The notes: generated by a model not told the origin, from the sequence alone. A stretch of DNA of 64,000 bases from Mycobacterium gordonae (GCF_017086405.1 NZ_CP070973.1:5612739-5676738), one strand, 5' to 3'. Shown: positions 50,296-57,950, counted from the stretch's first letter. Made by a program: numbers and translations.

Positions 50296-50655
50296 TTACG
50301 GGACTTCGTCCTCTCGCTGGCTTTCCGCCATCGCACGCCTGATCTCGGCGTCCTCACGCCGGCCGGCGGCCTTGTCGCGTTCCGCCCGTTCCTCGAGGCG
50401 GCGTAGTCGCTCACGCTCACGCTGTGCCGTGGCGCCTTCGCGTTCGTCCGCCAGCCACTCTCGCTCGTCAGCGGTTTGCTCGCGTTCGTCCGCGATGCGG
50501 TCGCGCTCGTCGGCCAACCGGTCGCGCTCGTCGGCTATGCGCTCCCGTCGGGATAGGTCCCTCTCACGCTGCGCGAAATCCGCTTCGCGATCATTCCCCT
50601 CAGTAGCGCGCCGATCATGCTCGCCCGAAGCGTCGGCGCGGTCACCGTAGACCAC
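50296..50655 (-). CDS. Highly charged coiled-coil protein with ADER heptads
   Basis: This 119-residue frame is almost entirely Arg, Glu, Asp and Ala. The middle contains five consecutive heptad-like repeats of the form A-D-E-R-D/E-x-x (ADERDRL, ADERDRI, ADEREQT, ADEREWL, ADERE). They predict a long, very acidic/basic coiled coil. GTG 50655 is the likely start. Similar ADxRD repeat tails are seen in actinobacterial GAF or response-regulator proteins, but no other domain is present here. It may be a free adaptor or a decayed fragment of a longer protein. Codon bias fits a real gene, but confidence is moderate. Confidence 0.55.
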   Translation of the reverse strand: MVYGDRADASGEHDRRATEGNDREADFAQRERDLSRRERIADERDRLADERDRIADEREQTADEREWLADEREGATAQRERERLRRLEERAERDKAAGRREDAEIRRAMAESQREDEVP

Positions 50656-51019
50656 CTCACAACTCTATCGCCGAGGGCGCGAGCGTAGGAGTGAGCCGTC
50701 GAGACCGCAGGAACAGCGTGCAGCAAAGCCGCGAGTCACGCTTTCGCCATCACGCGCGGAGACCGTCTGGCCGCGCCGGCTGGGTTGCTCCAAGTCTCGG
50801 TAGCGGGACGTGCTGTAGGGAACCGGCGATGTGGTTGTCGCCGTCCTGCGCGAGTGCAGCGGCAAGGCGCCTGACAGCGAGCGCGTGGCGCATGACCCCT
50901 GCCGGCCAGGCTGCTCTTCCTCGCCGTGTGGCCGCCCTCCGGCCTGATCTTGGCTAAAATGCCGGGTAATCGCGTCGCGGATGCCCGGCGTGCGGAAATC
51001 GTCAAGGGAGGGGAACGCC
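50656..51019. other. No supported gene between coiled-coil and DUF732 genes
   Basis: A 118-codon minus-strand frame spans 50665-51021, but it is rich in Arg/Ser/Thr without any domain, has no good start, and covers the DUF732 promoter. I regard the interval as intergenic. Nothing else recognisable is seen. Confidence 0.5.
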
Positions 51020-51412
51020 ATGTTGGTGGCGCGAGCCGTAGCGTTGATCGTCCTTTCCGTCGGCTTGGCCGCACCGGCCTACGCGGACTCGACCGACGAC
51101 GCTTTCATCACGAACCTCAGCACGTCCGGAATGAATTTCGGGGCGCCCGACAAGGCGATCCAGGTCGCGAAAACGGTTGTCTGCGACTCGCTCAAGGCCA
51201 ACCCCAACACCAGCAACGCAGAGCTGACCACCAAGGTCACCAACGCGACGAACTGGCCAGCGCTCAATGCCGCCTACTTCACCGGTGCCGCCATCCAGGC
51301 CTATTGCCCGCAGTACGGCTCGCTGACCCCACCGAGTGTCCCCAGTAAGGTTCCTACCGCGCCGAGCACGGCGCCGGCGACTCCGTCCGCCCCTCCCGTT
51401 CAGAGCGCCTGA
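51020..51412 (+). CDS. DUF732-family secreted protein
   Basis: This is a 130-residue exported protein. The signal peptide MLVARAVALIVLSVGLAAPAYA ends before DSTDDAFITNLSTSGMNF, the standard start of the mature DUF732 domain. Two cysteines (TVVCDSL and AYCPQY) should form the disulfide typical of the family. A Pro/Ser/Thr-rich tail follows. The start ATG 51020 lies behind GGGAGGGG. DUF732 proteins are small, abundant secreted mycobacterial proteins of unknown function. It appears to be a single gene. Confidence 0.92.
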   Translation: MLVARAVALIVLSVGLAAPAYADSTDDAFITNLSTSGMNFGAPDKAIQVAKTVVCDSLKANPNTSNAELTTKVTNATNWPALNAAYFTGAAIQAYCPQYGSLTPPSVPSKVPTAPSTAPATPSAPPVQSA

Positions 51413-51595
51413 CGCAGGTCGTCCCGCGGTGACCGCCGGCGTCATGGTCATCGACGCCTGACTTGCCGCCGGCCTCATGCGGTTCGGCGGAGTCGATCTC
51501 GTCAGGTAGGACCCACCGGGACGAGCGCAGGAGTGGTAGCAGAACCCCGACATCCCTTGCGGCACAGGCTATTCGACAAGTGCTGGCGGCACGAT

Positions 51596-51652
51596 TAGTG
51601 CGGCGTACACCCGTAGTGCGGCGGCGTACACCCGTAGTGCGCCGTACACCCG
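51596..51652 (+). repeat. Three short tandem repeats (18, 21, 18 bp) in intergenic region
   Basis: The unit TAGTGCGGCGTACACCCG occurs at 51596, again at 51614 with an extra GGC, and at 51635 with one substitution. It lies within the 410-bp interval 51413-51822 between the DUF732 gene and tmoE, in which I see no gene. Possibly a minisatellite; no hairpin function is evident. Confidence 0.75.
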
Positions 51653-51822
51653 ACGCACCGGAGCCCCGATGACCGACGACGAGGTGTCGGTTCGTCCCGT
51701 TCAGACCGTCCCTGACGCTGAGTGTCATAGAGCCCGGTATCGCAGAGAGGCGGCCGCGGCTTGGGTGCGCGGGGTTCGAGCTTGAGCGCGGCTCGGCCCC
51801 CAGAGTCTGATAAGTGATGCGA

Positions 51823-52827
51823 TCAGCCGACCCACTGGGCGCTGAACGCCGCGACCGAGCGTGCAACCCGTTCTTCGATAGCGTCGGGATCGGTGAGGGC
51901 GGCAGCGAGGCCGGCGACAGCCTGGTCGGCGCGGGGGCGCCATTTTTCGATCCACCCGTCGATGACCGTTCGGTTGGCGGGGTTCGCGCTCAGCGCGTAG
52001 CGGGCGAGTGAGACGTGCCAGGCTTGGTTGCGAGTGGTGTCGACCCGGGATTCCTGCAGCAACGCGGCGGTCAGACCGTCGCGATGATCGTTGGCCAGCC
52101 CGACGAACGCCTCCTTGAACAGCGCATCGAGTGCCGGCTTGACGACCAGGTTCAGCGCGGTGAAGGCCTCGCCCCAGTCATAGGCGAGCAGCAGGCGTTC
52201 CAGCGTTTCGCGGACGGGTTGCCAGGCCTCGTCGGTCTCCCAGATTCGCCGTGTCGCTTCGGTATTGGCCAACTGTGCGGTGGACAACTGTGCGTTGCTG
52301 GTGAGCGACAGCGACTTGGCGCGATAGGCGATCCACTGCAATGCCCGCAATTCGTCGGCGGCTTGGAAGAACGCCGCGTTGGTGATGTAGGCGCTCGGTG
52401 CGAGTTGTCCGACGTAGAGGCTGGTGATCTGCAGGACGTGCAACAGGTAGCGGGCGGGCACGTAGATACGGGCCAGGGTCTCGATCCACGCTGGATCGAG
52501 TTTGTCGTCACCGTCGAGTGCCTCGTAGTGGTCGACCAGATCCTCGGCGTAGACCTCGCGGTCGTGTTGCAGTGCGATGTAGCGGCGGTAGTTCAGTGCG
52601 GCGGGATCACGGAAACCTTCCCAGCTTTCGGCCTGCAGCGGTGAGCCTTCGCGATGTTTGAGATACCAGCGGTTGATGGCGCTGCCGGGGTCGAGGTCGA
52701 ACGGCGCCGGTTGGCGGTTGAAGTGGTAGTGGAACTGGCCGGTGACGGCTTCGTACTCGGTAGGTTTACGCCGGGTGTCGCCGGCGATACTCCACGTCTT
52801 GAGTGGTCGGGTTTTCGCGGTGGTCAT
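51823..52827 (-). CDS. tmoE: Soluble diiron monooxygenase, hydroxylase beta subunit (TmoE-like)
   Basis: This is a 334-residue hydroxylase small subunit. Typical blocks are KPTEYEAVTGQFHYHFNR, NYRRYIALQHDREVYAEDLVDHYE, ARYLLHVLQITSLYVGQLAPS and NQAWHVSLARYALS. It has the ferritin-like fold but no metal site and pairs with the alpha subunit (53718) and gamma subunit (53461) in an (alpha-beta-gamma)2 hydroxylase. It is the last gene of a tight five-gene operon in the order tmoA, B, C, D, E. It starts at ATG 52827, 3 bp after tmoD. In toluene monooxygenase clusters a reductase gene (tmoF) follows; none is found here. Confidence 0.9.
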   Translation of the reverse strand: MTTAKTRPLKTWSIAGDTRRKPTEYEAVTGQFHYHFNRQPAPFDLDPGSAINRWYLKHREGSPLQAESWEGFRDPAALNYRRYIALQHDREVYAEDLVDHYEALDGDDKLDPAWIETLARIYVPARYLLHVLQITSLYVGQLAPSAYITNAAFFQAADELRALQWIAYRAKSLSLTSNAQLSTAQLANTEATRRIWETDEAWQPVRETLERLLLAYDWGEAFTALNLVVKPALDALFKEAFVGLANDHRDGLTAALLQESRVDTTRNQAWHVSLARYALSANPANRTVIDGWIEKWRPRADQAVAGLAAALTDPDAIEERVARSVAAFSAQWVG

Positions 52828-52830
52828 GTG

Positions 52831-53142
52831 TCAGTCCTCTCGATCCAGATACCAGTGCAGTTCGTCGTCGCCGATGTAGCGGATTCGTCCGGCGAAGCCC
52901 ACCAGTGCCGGTTCCAGGGTTGCCAGCGGGAACGCTTGTCCCGCAGCTGCTTCCAGGCTTGCGCGGGTGACCCGCAGGAATCGCGGTGCGTGGATGCGGA
53001 CGTAGCCTGCGTGGTCCTCGATCGTGATCGCGGCGTCGGGGTTGTCGGTGTAGATGGCGTCAGTCACAGCGGCGACGATGTCGGGGTCGAAGCCGCGTAC
53101 GACGGGACCGACAAGTTTGTCCTGTTCTGCGGCGGCGGTCAT
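52831..53142 (-). CDS. tmoD: Diiron monooxygenase effector (coupling) protein, TmoD-like
   Basis: This is a 103-residue effector of the MmoB/DmpM/TmoD family: DKLVGPVVRGFDPDIVAAVTDAI, NPDAAITIEDHAGYVRIHA, then RFLRVTRASLEAAAGQAFPL. These small cofactor-less proteins bind the hydroxylase and tune oxygen activation. ATG 53142 overlaps the Rieske gene's stop (ATGA, 53139-53142). Length matches TmoD (about 103). The position between the Rieske and beta subunit genes is the canonical tmo order. Confidence 0.92.
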   Translation of the reverse strand: MTAAAEQDKLVGPVVRGFDPDIVAAVTDAIYTDNPDAAITIEDHAGYVRIHAPRFLRVTRASLEAAAGQAFPLATLEPALVGFAGRIRYIGDDELHWYLDRED

Positions 53143-53474
53143 CGAGTGTCTCCTTCGGTGAGCGATACGGTGATCTGGTCGCCGTCAAGGCGTACGGGGT
53201 GGCTGTGCAGCCTGCAGTTGGCCGGATTCAGCCCTGCACCTGTGGCCAGGTCGAATTCCCAGCTGTGGGCGCCGCAAGTCAAGACGTCGTTCTTGACGTC
53301 GCCGTCGATCAGCGGGAAGCCGGCGTGGGGGCACAGACCGTCGTAGGCGCGGATCTCTCCGCTCCGCAGATGGGCGAGCAGGATCGGCCGATCACCCACC
53401 TCGAATTCCGCCACCTCGCCTTCCCAGAGGTCATCGAGGGTGGCCACCGGAGTCCAGGTGCTAGCGCTGGTCAT
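53139..53474 (-). CDS. tmoC: Rieske ferredoxin of diiron monooxygenase, TmoC-like
   Basis: This is a 111-residue Rieske [2Fe-2S] protein that carries electrons to the diiron hydroxylase. The ligands are all present: Cys48 and His50 in LCPHAGF, Cys67 and His70 in CGAHSWEF. Spacing is the same as in TmoC. Start ATG 53474 (MTSASTWTPVATL) lies inside the 3' end of tmoB, with a 14-bp overlap. Electrons must come from a flavin/iron-sulfur reductase, which is not encoded in this window. Confidence 0.94.
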   Translation of the reverse strand: MTSASTWTPVATLDDLWEGEVAEFEVGDRPILLAHLRSGEIRAYDGLCPHAGFPLIDGDVKNDVLTCGAHSWEFDLATGAGLNPANCRLHSHPVRLDGDQITVSLTEGDTR

Positions 53475-53712
53475 AGAAGACCTCGACATGGTCCAGTGGC
53501 CCCACACCCGATGCGCCGATCCCCGCATTGGGGTCCAGCACAATGCCGTTGTGACGCAACCGGATCGGGGCGTCTCTGGGGGCGACGCGGTGACCGACCA
53601 CATGATGGGCGATCGCCGCGCTGACGGTTTCGACGCTGTCGGCGTCGTCAACCGGGATCAGCAGTTCGAGCACGTCGCCCTCGAACAATGCGGACAGGGG
53701 AAGTAGCGCCAT
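53461..53712 (-). CDS. tmoB: Diiron monooxygenase gamma subunit, TmoB-like
   Basis: This is an 83-residue gamma subunit: MALLPLSALFEGDVLELLIPV, a ubiquitin-like fold segment VSAAIAHHVVGHRVAP, and IRLRHNGIVLDPNAGIGASG. It ends GPLDHVEVFYDQR. TmoB proteins have the same size and pack against the alpha subunit. ATG 53712 lies 5 bp downstream of the tmoA stop. It supports assignment to the four-component aromatic/alkene class, since propane and methane monooxygenases have a different third subunit. Confidence 0.9.
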   Translation of the reverse strand: MALLPLSALFEGDVLELLIPVDDADSVETVSAAIAHHVVGHRVAPRDAPIRLRHNGIVLDPNAGIGASGVGPLDHVEVFYDQR

Positions 53713-53717
53713 GATTT

Positions 53718-55238
53718 TCAGCCCTTCGATTGGGTGGTCGATCGGCGGCGTGCACCATTGAGCGCCCAGCTGTAGTTGTCGGCGTCCTGACCCTGTTCCT
53801 CGGTCGAGAGCCCGAAGTACTGCAGAACGGTGCCGAGATCGGGTGGGCTGATCTCGCCGGACAGGACCCGGTCGATCAGAGACTGGTGACCGGCGAACCG
53901 ATCGGGCCGTTGAGTGAAGATCCACTTGCACGGCTCGGAGCAGAACAGGTACCTGCGGCCGTCGTGCACATGTGTCAGCGGAGCGGAATCGGTGTGCGCG
54001 CCGACGATCACCCCGGCAGCTCGCACGATCGGCAGTTGGCACAGGTTGCACGTGATCGGCAGGGTTTCGGGCAACGTAGCGGCGATGTCGCCGTTGCGGA
54101 TGTTGTCGGTGATGACGTCCCACTGCTTGCCGAAGTCGCGGTTCCAGCCGGGGTACTTCTCCTCGAGCCATAGCCGCTCCGCATCGGAGACGCCCGCGTC
54201 CGGGTTCCACCAGACCGTGGGCCGGTAATACCACACACCCAAATGGATGGCATGGTGATACCACGTCAGCTCGTCGATGAATTCTTGCCAGTACCATGGG
54301 AATTCGAGTCCATAGTCGCGGAATTGGTCGACGAACTGCTTGACGACCCAGTCCTCGATGAATTCCTTGAAGCTCATCCGCCGGCTCTCCAGTGGGGTGT
54401 AATAGTCCATCGACAGACCGGTCAGCAAAGCGAAGATGCGCCAGGACCGCCAGAACATGTGGTCGATGAGGAACTGTCCCCACTCGGCCTCGCCGTTGTC
54501 GGCGAGCACCTTGATGGTGGGCTCGCCCTGCTGGGCGTGGCGTGCCTCGTCGGTCTGGATCGAGCTGATCAGGGCGCCGAACTCCAGGTCGCCGACGTCG
54601 ATGGCGTCGGCGGCCATCCCGAGGAACTGCAGATTCGTAAAGCCGGTTTCCAGGGTGAAAGTCAACTGCAGCGCGATCGATAAGGCGTCGTTCGCCACGA
54701 ACATGTCGTCGAACAGATAGCGCACCGCCAGCACGATCCAGTTGTTGGTGTGGAACGCCTTGAGAGCCCAGTCACCTCGCGGTTCTTTGTCGAGCAGACC
54801 ATAGGGGAAGAATGCCTGGATCTGGCCGTGGCGGATCTCATCGAGGGTGCCGAAGGTTGCGGTGTTGCGCCACGCCGCCGAGCGGCCGAACCTTCCCATT
54901 CGCGCTTCGCCGATCGAGGCCAGGTATTCGGGCATGGTGATGGCGCCGTAGTGCGCCACGATGACCGACTTCCAGCCCGGGTCGAGTTGCTCGAACAGCT
55001 TCGATCGCCCGATGGCGTTCTTGAGCGAATACGTGGTGGTGTCCTTGGTGACCTGGTTGTGCACGTACTCGCGGTAACCAATCTTGTACGGCTCGTCCCA
55101 CTTGAGCCAGGCATCCGAGGAAACCCGGTGCGTGCCCGAAAGCTCTTCCGGAAACACCTCCTCGTCGGTCACGTAGCGGAACGTCCAGTTGGTGTCGCGA
55201 GCCAGGTCGTACCAGTCGCTGCGGGAAAGTTTGGGCAT
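53718..55238 (-). CDS. tmoA: Soluble diiron monooxygenase, catalytic alpha subunit (TmoA-like)
   Basis: This is the 506-residue catalytic subunit of a toluene/alkene-type monooxygenase that inserts one oxygen atom from O2. All six iron ligands fall at the numbering of toluene 4-monooxygenase: Glu104, Glu134, His137, Glu197, Glu231, His234, with Thr201 also present. Pocket residues differ: Pro103 instead of Gly and Leu196 instead of Phe, while Ile100, Ala107, Phe176 and Phe205 are kept. The C-terminal YHS-like part has Cys397, Cys400, Cys433 and Cys437, absent from TmoA of pseudomonads as I recall it, perhaps a zinc site. Start ATG 55238 follows GAGGA. First gene of the operon, divergent from a MarR regulator. 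Confidence 0.93.
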   Translation of the reverse strand: MPKLSRSDWYDLARDTNWTFRYVTDEEVFPEELSGTHRVSSDAWLKWDEPYKIGYREYVHNQVTKDTTTYSLKNAIGRSKLFEQLDPGWKSVIVAHYGAITMPEYLASIGEARMGRFGRSAAWRNTATFGTLDEIRHGQIQAFFPYGLLDKEPRGDWALKAFHTNNWIVLAVRYLFDDMFVANDALSIALQLTFTLETGFTNLQFLGMAADAIDVGDLEFGALISSIQTDEARHAQQGEPTIKVLADNGEAEWGQFLIDHMFWRSWRIFALLTGLSMDYYTPLESRRMSFKEFIEDWVVKQFVDQFRDYGLEFPWYWQEFIDELTWYHHAIHLGVWYYRPTVWWNPDAGVSDAERLWLEEKYPGWNRDFGKQWDVITDNIRNGDIAATLPETLPITCNLCQLPIVRAAGVIVGAHTDSAPLTHVHDGRRYLFCSEPCKWIFTQRPDRFAGHQSLIDRVLSGEISPPDLGTVLQYFGLSTEEQGQDADNYSWALNGARRRSTTQSKG

Positions 55239-55395
55239 GTGTCGTCCTCGGTAGGGCATAAGAGCTGCGATCTGAGCCGCGTTGAGCTGCGCTGATACGC
55301 GACCGAGACCATCATCCGGTAAATCCCAAGGACTCCTAAGCATTACGTTCATGGTGATTCACAACATTCGGCCCCACCCGCGCCGCTACTACGCT

Positions 55396-55414
55396 GCGGT
55401 GCGCACAACACCGC
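55396..55414. promoter_or_regulatory. Inverted repeat GCGGTG-N7-CACCGC between tmoA and marR
   Basis: Six-base arms separated by seven bases lie in the 204-bp divergent promoter region, 29 bp before the leader GTG. It could be the MarR operator, but such GC-rich repeats can arise by chance. No other clear palindrome stands out in the interval. Confidence 0.35.
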
Positions 55415-55442
55415 GACAGCAAACATCGAAGAAGAGGTCACA

Positions 55443-55493
55443 GTGACAGTCACCGTTCGTCAACCGCTACGCCCGAACGAGGTCGTCCGCTGA
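55443..55493 (+). CDS. Possible 16-residue leader peptide of the MarR gene
   Basis: GTG 55443, preceded by GAAGAGG, opens VTVTVRQPLRPNEVVR and stops at TGA 55491-55493. The stop overlaps a CTG codon (CTGA) that is in frame with the MarR protein. The marR frame has no ATG, GTG or TTG before residue 28 of its fold, so reinitiation at CTG 55490 after this leader is plausible. A sequence error or frameshift joining the two frames is the alternative. Confidence 0.4.
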   Translation: MTVTVRQPLRPNEVVR

Positions 55494-56089
55494 AGTCCGA
55501 CAGCGCACGCCACCGAAGCCTGGACTCCAAGATCGTCGCCGCGCTCGACCGGATCGGCGATGCTCTCCACGTGCTGGCTAGGCGGACCGCTGAAGGCCAC
55601 GATTTGTCGAGCACCCAAATGCGAGTGCTCGGTTGGCTTTACGTCGGTCCGCCGCCCGTCGCCCGCAGCACCACGCTGGCCCGCGAACTCAACGTCGCCG
55701 ATCCCACCGTCAGCGACGCAATCGCGGCACTGATCCGCAAAGGCTTGGTGGTGCGCACCCTGGACCCCGATGACCGCCGCCGCCATGACCTCACCCTCAC
55801 CCGGGCCGGCCGCAAGAAAGCGGCCGAGCTCGCACGGTGGACCGCACCGGCAGAAGTCGCCACCTCTAGACTGGACCGCACCGAAGCCGAACAGCTGCTC
55901 GACACGCTCCTGCTCGTGATGGCCAAACTTCATGACGCGCAACTGCTTCCCGTCATGCGGGCGTGCAGCACCTGCGTCCAACTGGAAACCGTCCAGACCG
56001 ATACGCGCAGCTACCGCTGCATGTTCTACGACACACCAATGACCTTCTCAGACTTGCGGGTCGACTGCGCCGACCACGTGACCGCCTAG
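55490..56089 (+). CDS. MarR-family regulator with C-terminal cysteine cluster
   Basis: This is a MarR-type winged-helix protein of about 199 residues if started at CTG 55490. The core is SKIVAALDRIGDALHVLARR (helix one), DLSSTQMRVLGWL, STTLARELNVADPTVSDAIAALIRKGLV (recognition helix), and wing DPDDRRRHDLTLTRAGR. The first in-frame GTG (55571) would cut helix one, so the true start is upstream and non-standard. The C-terminal 45 residues carry four cysteines (ACSTC, YRC, VDC), an unusual addition that may bind zinc or an Fe-S cluster. It is divergent from tmoABCDE and is the likely regulator of that operon. Confidence 0.8.
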   Translation: MKSDSARHRSLDSKIVAALDRIGDALHVLARRTAEGHDLSSTQMRVLGWLYVGPPPVARSTTLARELNVADPTVSDAIAALIRKGLVVRTLDPDDRRRHDLTLTRAGRKKAAELARWTAPAEVATSRLDRTEAEQLLDTLLLVMAKLHDAQLLPVMRACSTCVQLETVQTDTRSYRCMFYDTPMTFSDLRVDCADHVTA

Positions 56090-56291
56090 CTGGCTGTATC
56101 CTCATGGCCGGTCCCACCTCATGACCCATTGCCGGCGACCAGACGCGTGGGGAGGCTCGAAATCTACACGCGCGCAAACCACTTTTGGATACCGCTGGCA
56201 TGGCCCAGACACCGGAATCGCTGAGCAACAGAACTACTCGTTGAACCGGAGCTGCACCGCGATTTCGCCGTCGAACACCTCGGCCAAGCCG

Positions 56292-56876
56292 TTACCAGGC
56301 GACGCGAGCCGAAGAATCCAGGTGGGCAAGAATGTTGGCCACCGTGTCAGCGACGGTCAACTCCGTAGTGTCGAGCCAGTAACCGATACGCGGAGTCATC
56401 GAGCGAAGCCGGTGGTCGAATGTCGCAACGTCAGCGCCACCTGGCTGATACGCAAACTTCCCGCGCGTTCGCTGTCGCTCTGCGTCGCGTTCGACGACGG
56501 TGTCGATCGACGGGGCCAGGACCACGAGATACAGCGGACGGCTCTCGATGTGGTCGACGACGTGCTGCACGTGTTCTCCCAAGATGATGTCCTGCAGAAC
56601 CACCGTGAACCCCGCTCGCGCATAGCGGTCGGCTGTTGCGGCCGCCAACTCATACCGCAACTGCAGTTGCCGTAGCGCTTCAGGTGCCAGCACCGCGGCA
56701 CCCATATCCGCCCCACCGTTCACGATCATGCGGCGGAACACGTCCCCCCGAACATGGACGCTGTTCGGCAAGGTTTCAGCTAGCGCTTGAGCCACCGTCG
56801 ACTTGCCTGCGGCCTGGATACCGGTGATGACGATGATCGACGCGCACCCATACTGCCCGTCCGGCGCGCGAGCTCG
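56292..56876 (-). CDS. P-loop kinase-like protein without a normal start codon, in frame after ychF stop
   Basis: The frame encodes 194 residues after the ychF TGA: a Walker A loop TGIQAAGKST at about residues 18-27, VHVRGDVFRRMI, DRYARAGFTVVLQDII, PLYLVVLAPSIDTVVERDAERQ and DTTELTVADTVANIL. It resembles gluconate/chloramphenicol-phosphotransferase-type kinases. No ATG, GTG, TTG or CTG lies between the ychF stop (56877-56879) and the Walker motif. The first GTG (56795) would remove the P-loop. Either the TGA is read through (context TGAC), a rare start codon is used, or the start was lost by a frameshift (an ATG at 56851 lies in another frame). Function unknown; possibly a pseudogene. Confidence 0.6.
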   Translation of the reverse strand, partial: RARAPDGQYGCASIIVITGIQAAGKSTVAQALAETLPNSVHVRGDVFRRMIVNGGADMGAAVLAPEALRQLQLRYELAAATADRYARAGFTVVLQDIILGEHVQHVVDHIESRPLYLVVLAPSIDTVVERDAERQRTRGKFAYQPGGADVATFDHRLRSMTPRIGYWLDTTELTVADTVANILAHLDSSARVAW

Positions 56877-57950
56877 TCAGACGTTGAAGCGGAACTCCAC
56901 CACATCCCCGTCGGCCATCACGTAATCCTTGCCCTCCATCCGGACCTTGCCGGCCGCCTTGGCGGCCGCCATCGAACCGGCGGCGATCAAGTCCTCGTAC
57001 GAGACGATCTCGGCCTTGATGAAGCCCTTCTCGAAGTCGGTGTGGATCACACCGGCCGCCTTGGGTGCGGTGTCCCCCTGGTGAATCGTCCAGGCACGCG
57101 CCTCTTTCGGGCCTGCGGTCAGATAGGTCTGCAACTTGAGCGTGTGAAAACCGGCGCGTGCCAACGCATCCAGGCCCCGCTCTGGCTGGCCGATCGACTC
57201 CAGCAGTTCCGCCGCGGACTCGTCGTCGAGCTCGATGAGTTCGGACTCGATCGCCGCGTCCAGGAATACCGCATCGGCCGGCGCGACGAGCTCGCGTAAT
57301 TCGGCGATCCGCGCGGCGTCGGTCAACACCGACTCGTCGGCGTTGAACACATACAGGAACGGTTTGGTAGTCAGCAGGTTCAGCTCGCGCAGCAAAGATG
57401 TGTCCACTCGTGCAGCAAACAACGTCTTGCCGCTGTCGAGAATCTGCTGTGCGGCCGCGGCGGCCTCATGTACCGGTCTACGCTCCTTGTTGGTGCGTGC
57501 CTCCTTCTCCAGCCTGGGCAGGGCGCGCTCCAGCGTCTGCAGGTCCGCCAAGATCAGTTCGGTCTCCACGATCTCGATGTCCGAGCGGGGGTCGACCTTT
57601 CCGGAGACATGCGTCACGTCGTCGTCGGCGAACACCCGCACCACCTGACAGATCGCATCGCATTCGCGGATATGAGCCAGGAACTTGTTGCCCAGCCCAG
57701 CCCCTTGGGATGCCCCTTTGACCAGCCCGGCGATGTCGGTGAAGGTCACCGGCGCCGGCACGACGCGAGCTGATCCGAACAGCTCGGCCAGCTTGTCCAG
57801 GCGCGGATCAGGCAGCGAGACCACACCCTCGTTCGGTTCGATCGTCGCGAACGGATAGTTGGCCGCCAACACGTTGTTGCGGGTCAGCGCATTGAACAGG
57901 GTCGACTTACCGACATTGGGCAGACCCACGATTCCCAGGCTTAGGCTCAC
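56877..57950 (-). CDS. ychF: Redox-regulated ATPase YchF (Obg-family)
   Basis: This is a 357-residue YchF/OLA1 ATPase of the Obg family, which associates with ribosomes. The P-loop GLPNVGKST is at about residues 8-16, switch DIAGLVKGASQGAGLGNKF follows, NADE takes the place of NKxD and explains ATP rather than GTP preference, and a C-terminal TGS domain ends in DVVEFRFNV. The start is GTG 57950. Length equals M. tuberculosis Rv1112. The stop is followed in frame by the kinase-like sequence. Divergent from the DUF6542-type gene at 58035. Confidence 0.95.
   Translation of the reverse strand: MSLSLGIVGLPNVGKSTLFNALTRNNVLAANYPFATIEPNEGVVSLPDPRLDKLAELFGSARVVPAPVTFTDIAGLVKGASQGAGLGNKFLAHIRECDAICQVVRVFADDDVTHVSGKVDPRSDIEIVETELILADLQTLERALPRLEKEARTNKERRPVHEAAAAAQQILDSGKTLFAARVDTSLLRELNLLTTKPFLYVFNADESVLTDAARIAELRELVAPADAVFLDAAIESELIELDDESAAELLESIGQPERGLDALARAGFHTLKLQTYLTAGPKEARAWTIHQGDTAPKAAGVIHTDFEKGFIKAEIVSYEDLIAAGSMAAAKAAGKVRMEGKDYVMADGDVVEFRFNV

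Noticed and set aside
50665..51021. 118-codon minus-strand gene
   Set aside because: Composition is non-specific, no domain or good start is seen, and it covers the promoter of the DUF732 gene.
51354..51866. 170-codon minus-strand gene between DUF732 and tmoE
   Set aside because: Arg/Ser-rich with no domain, it crosses the short tandem repeats and the end of the DUF732 gene; judged a GC-driven open frame.
56292..56795. Kinase gene starting at GTG 56795
   Set aside because: This start would delete the Walker A loop that is clearly encoded just upstream in the same frame.
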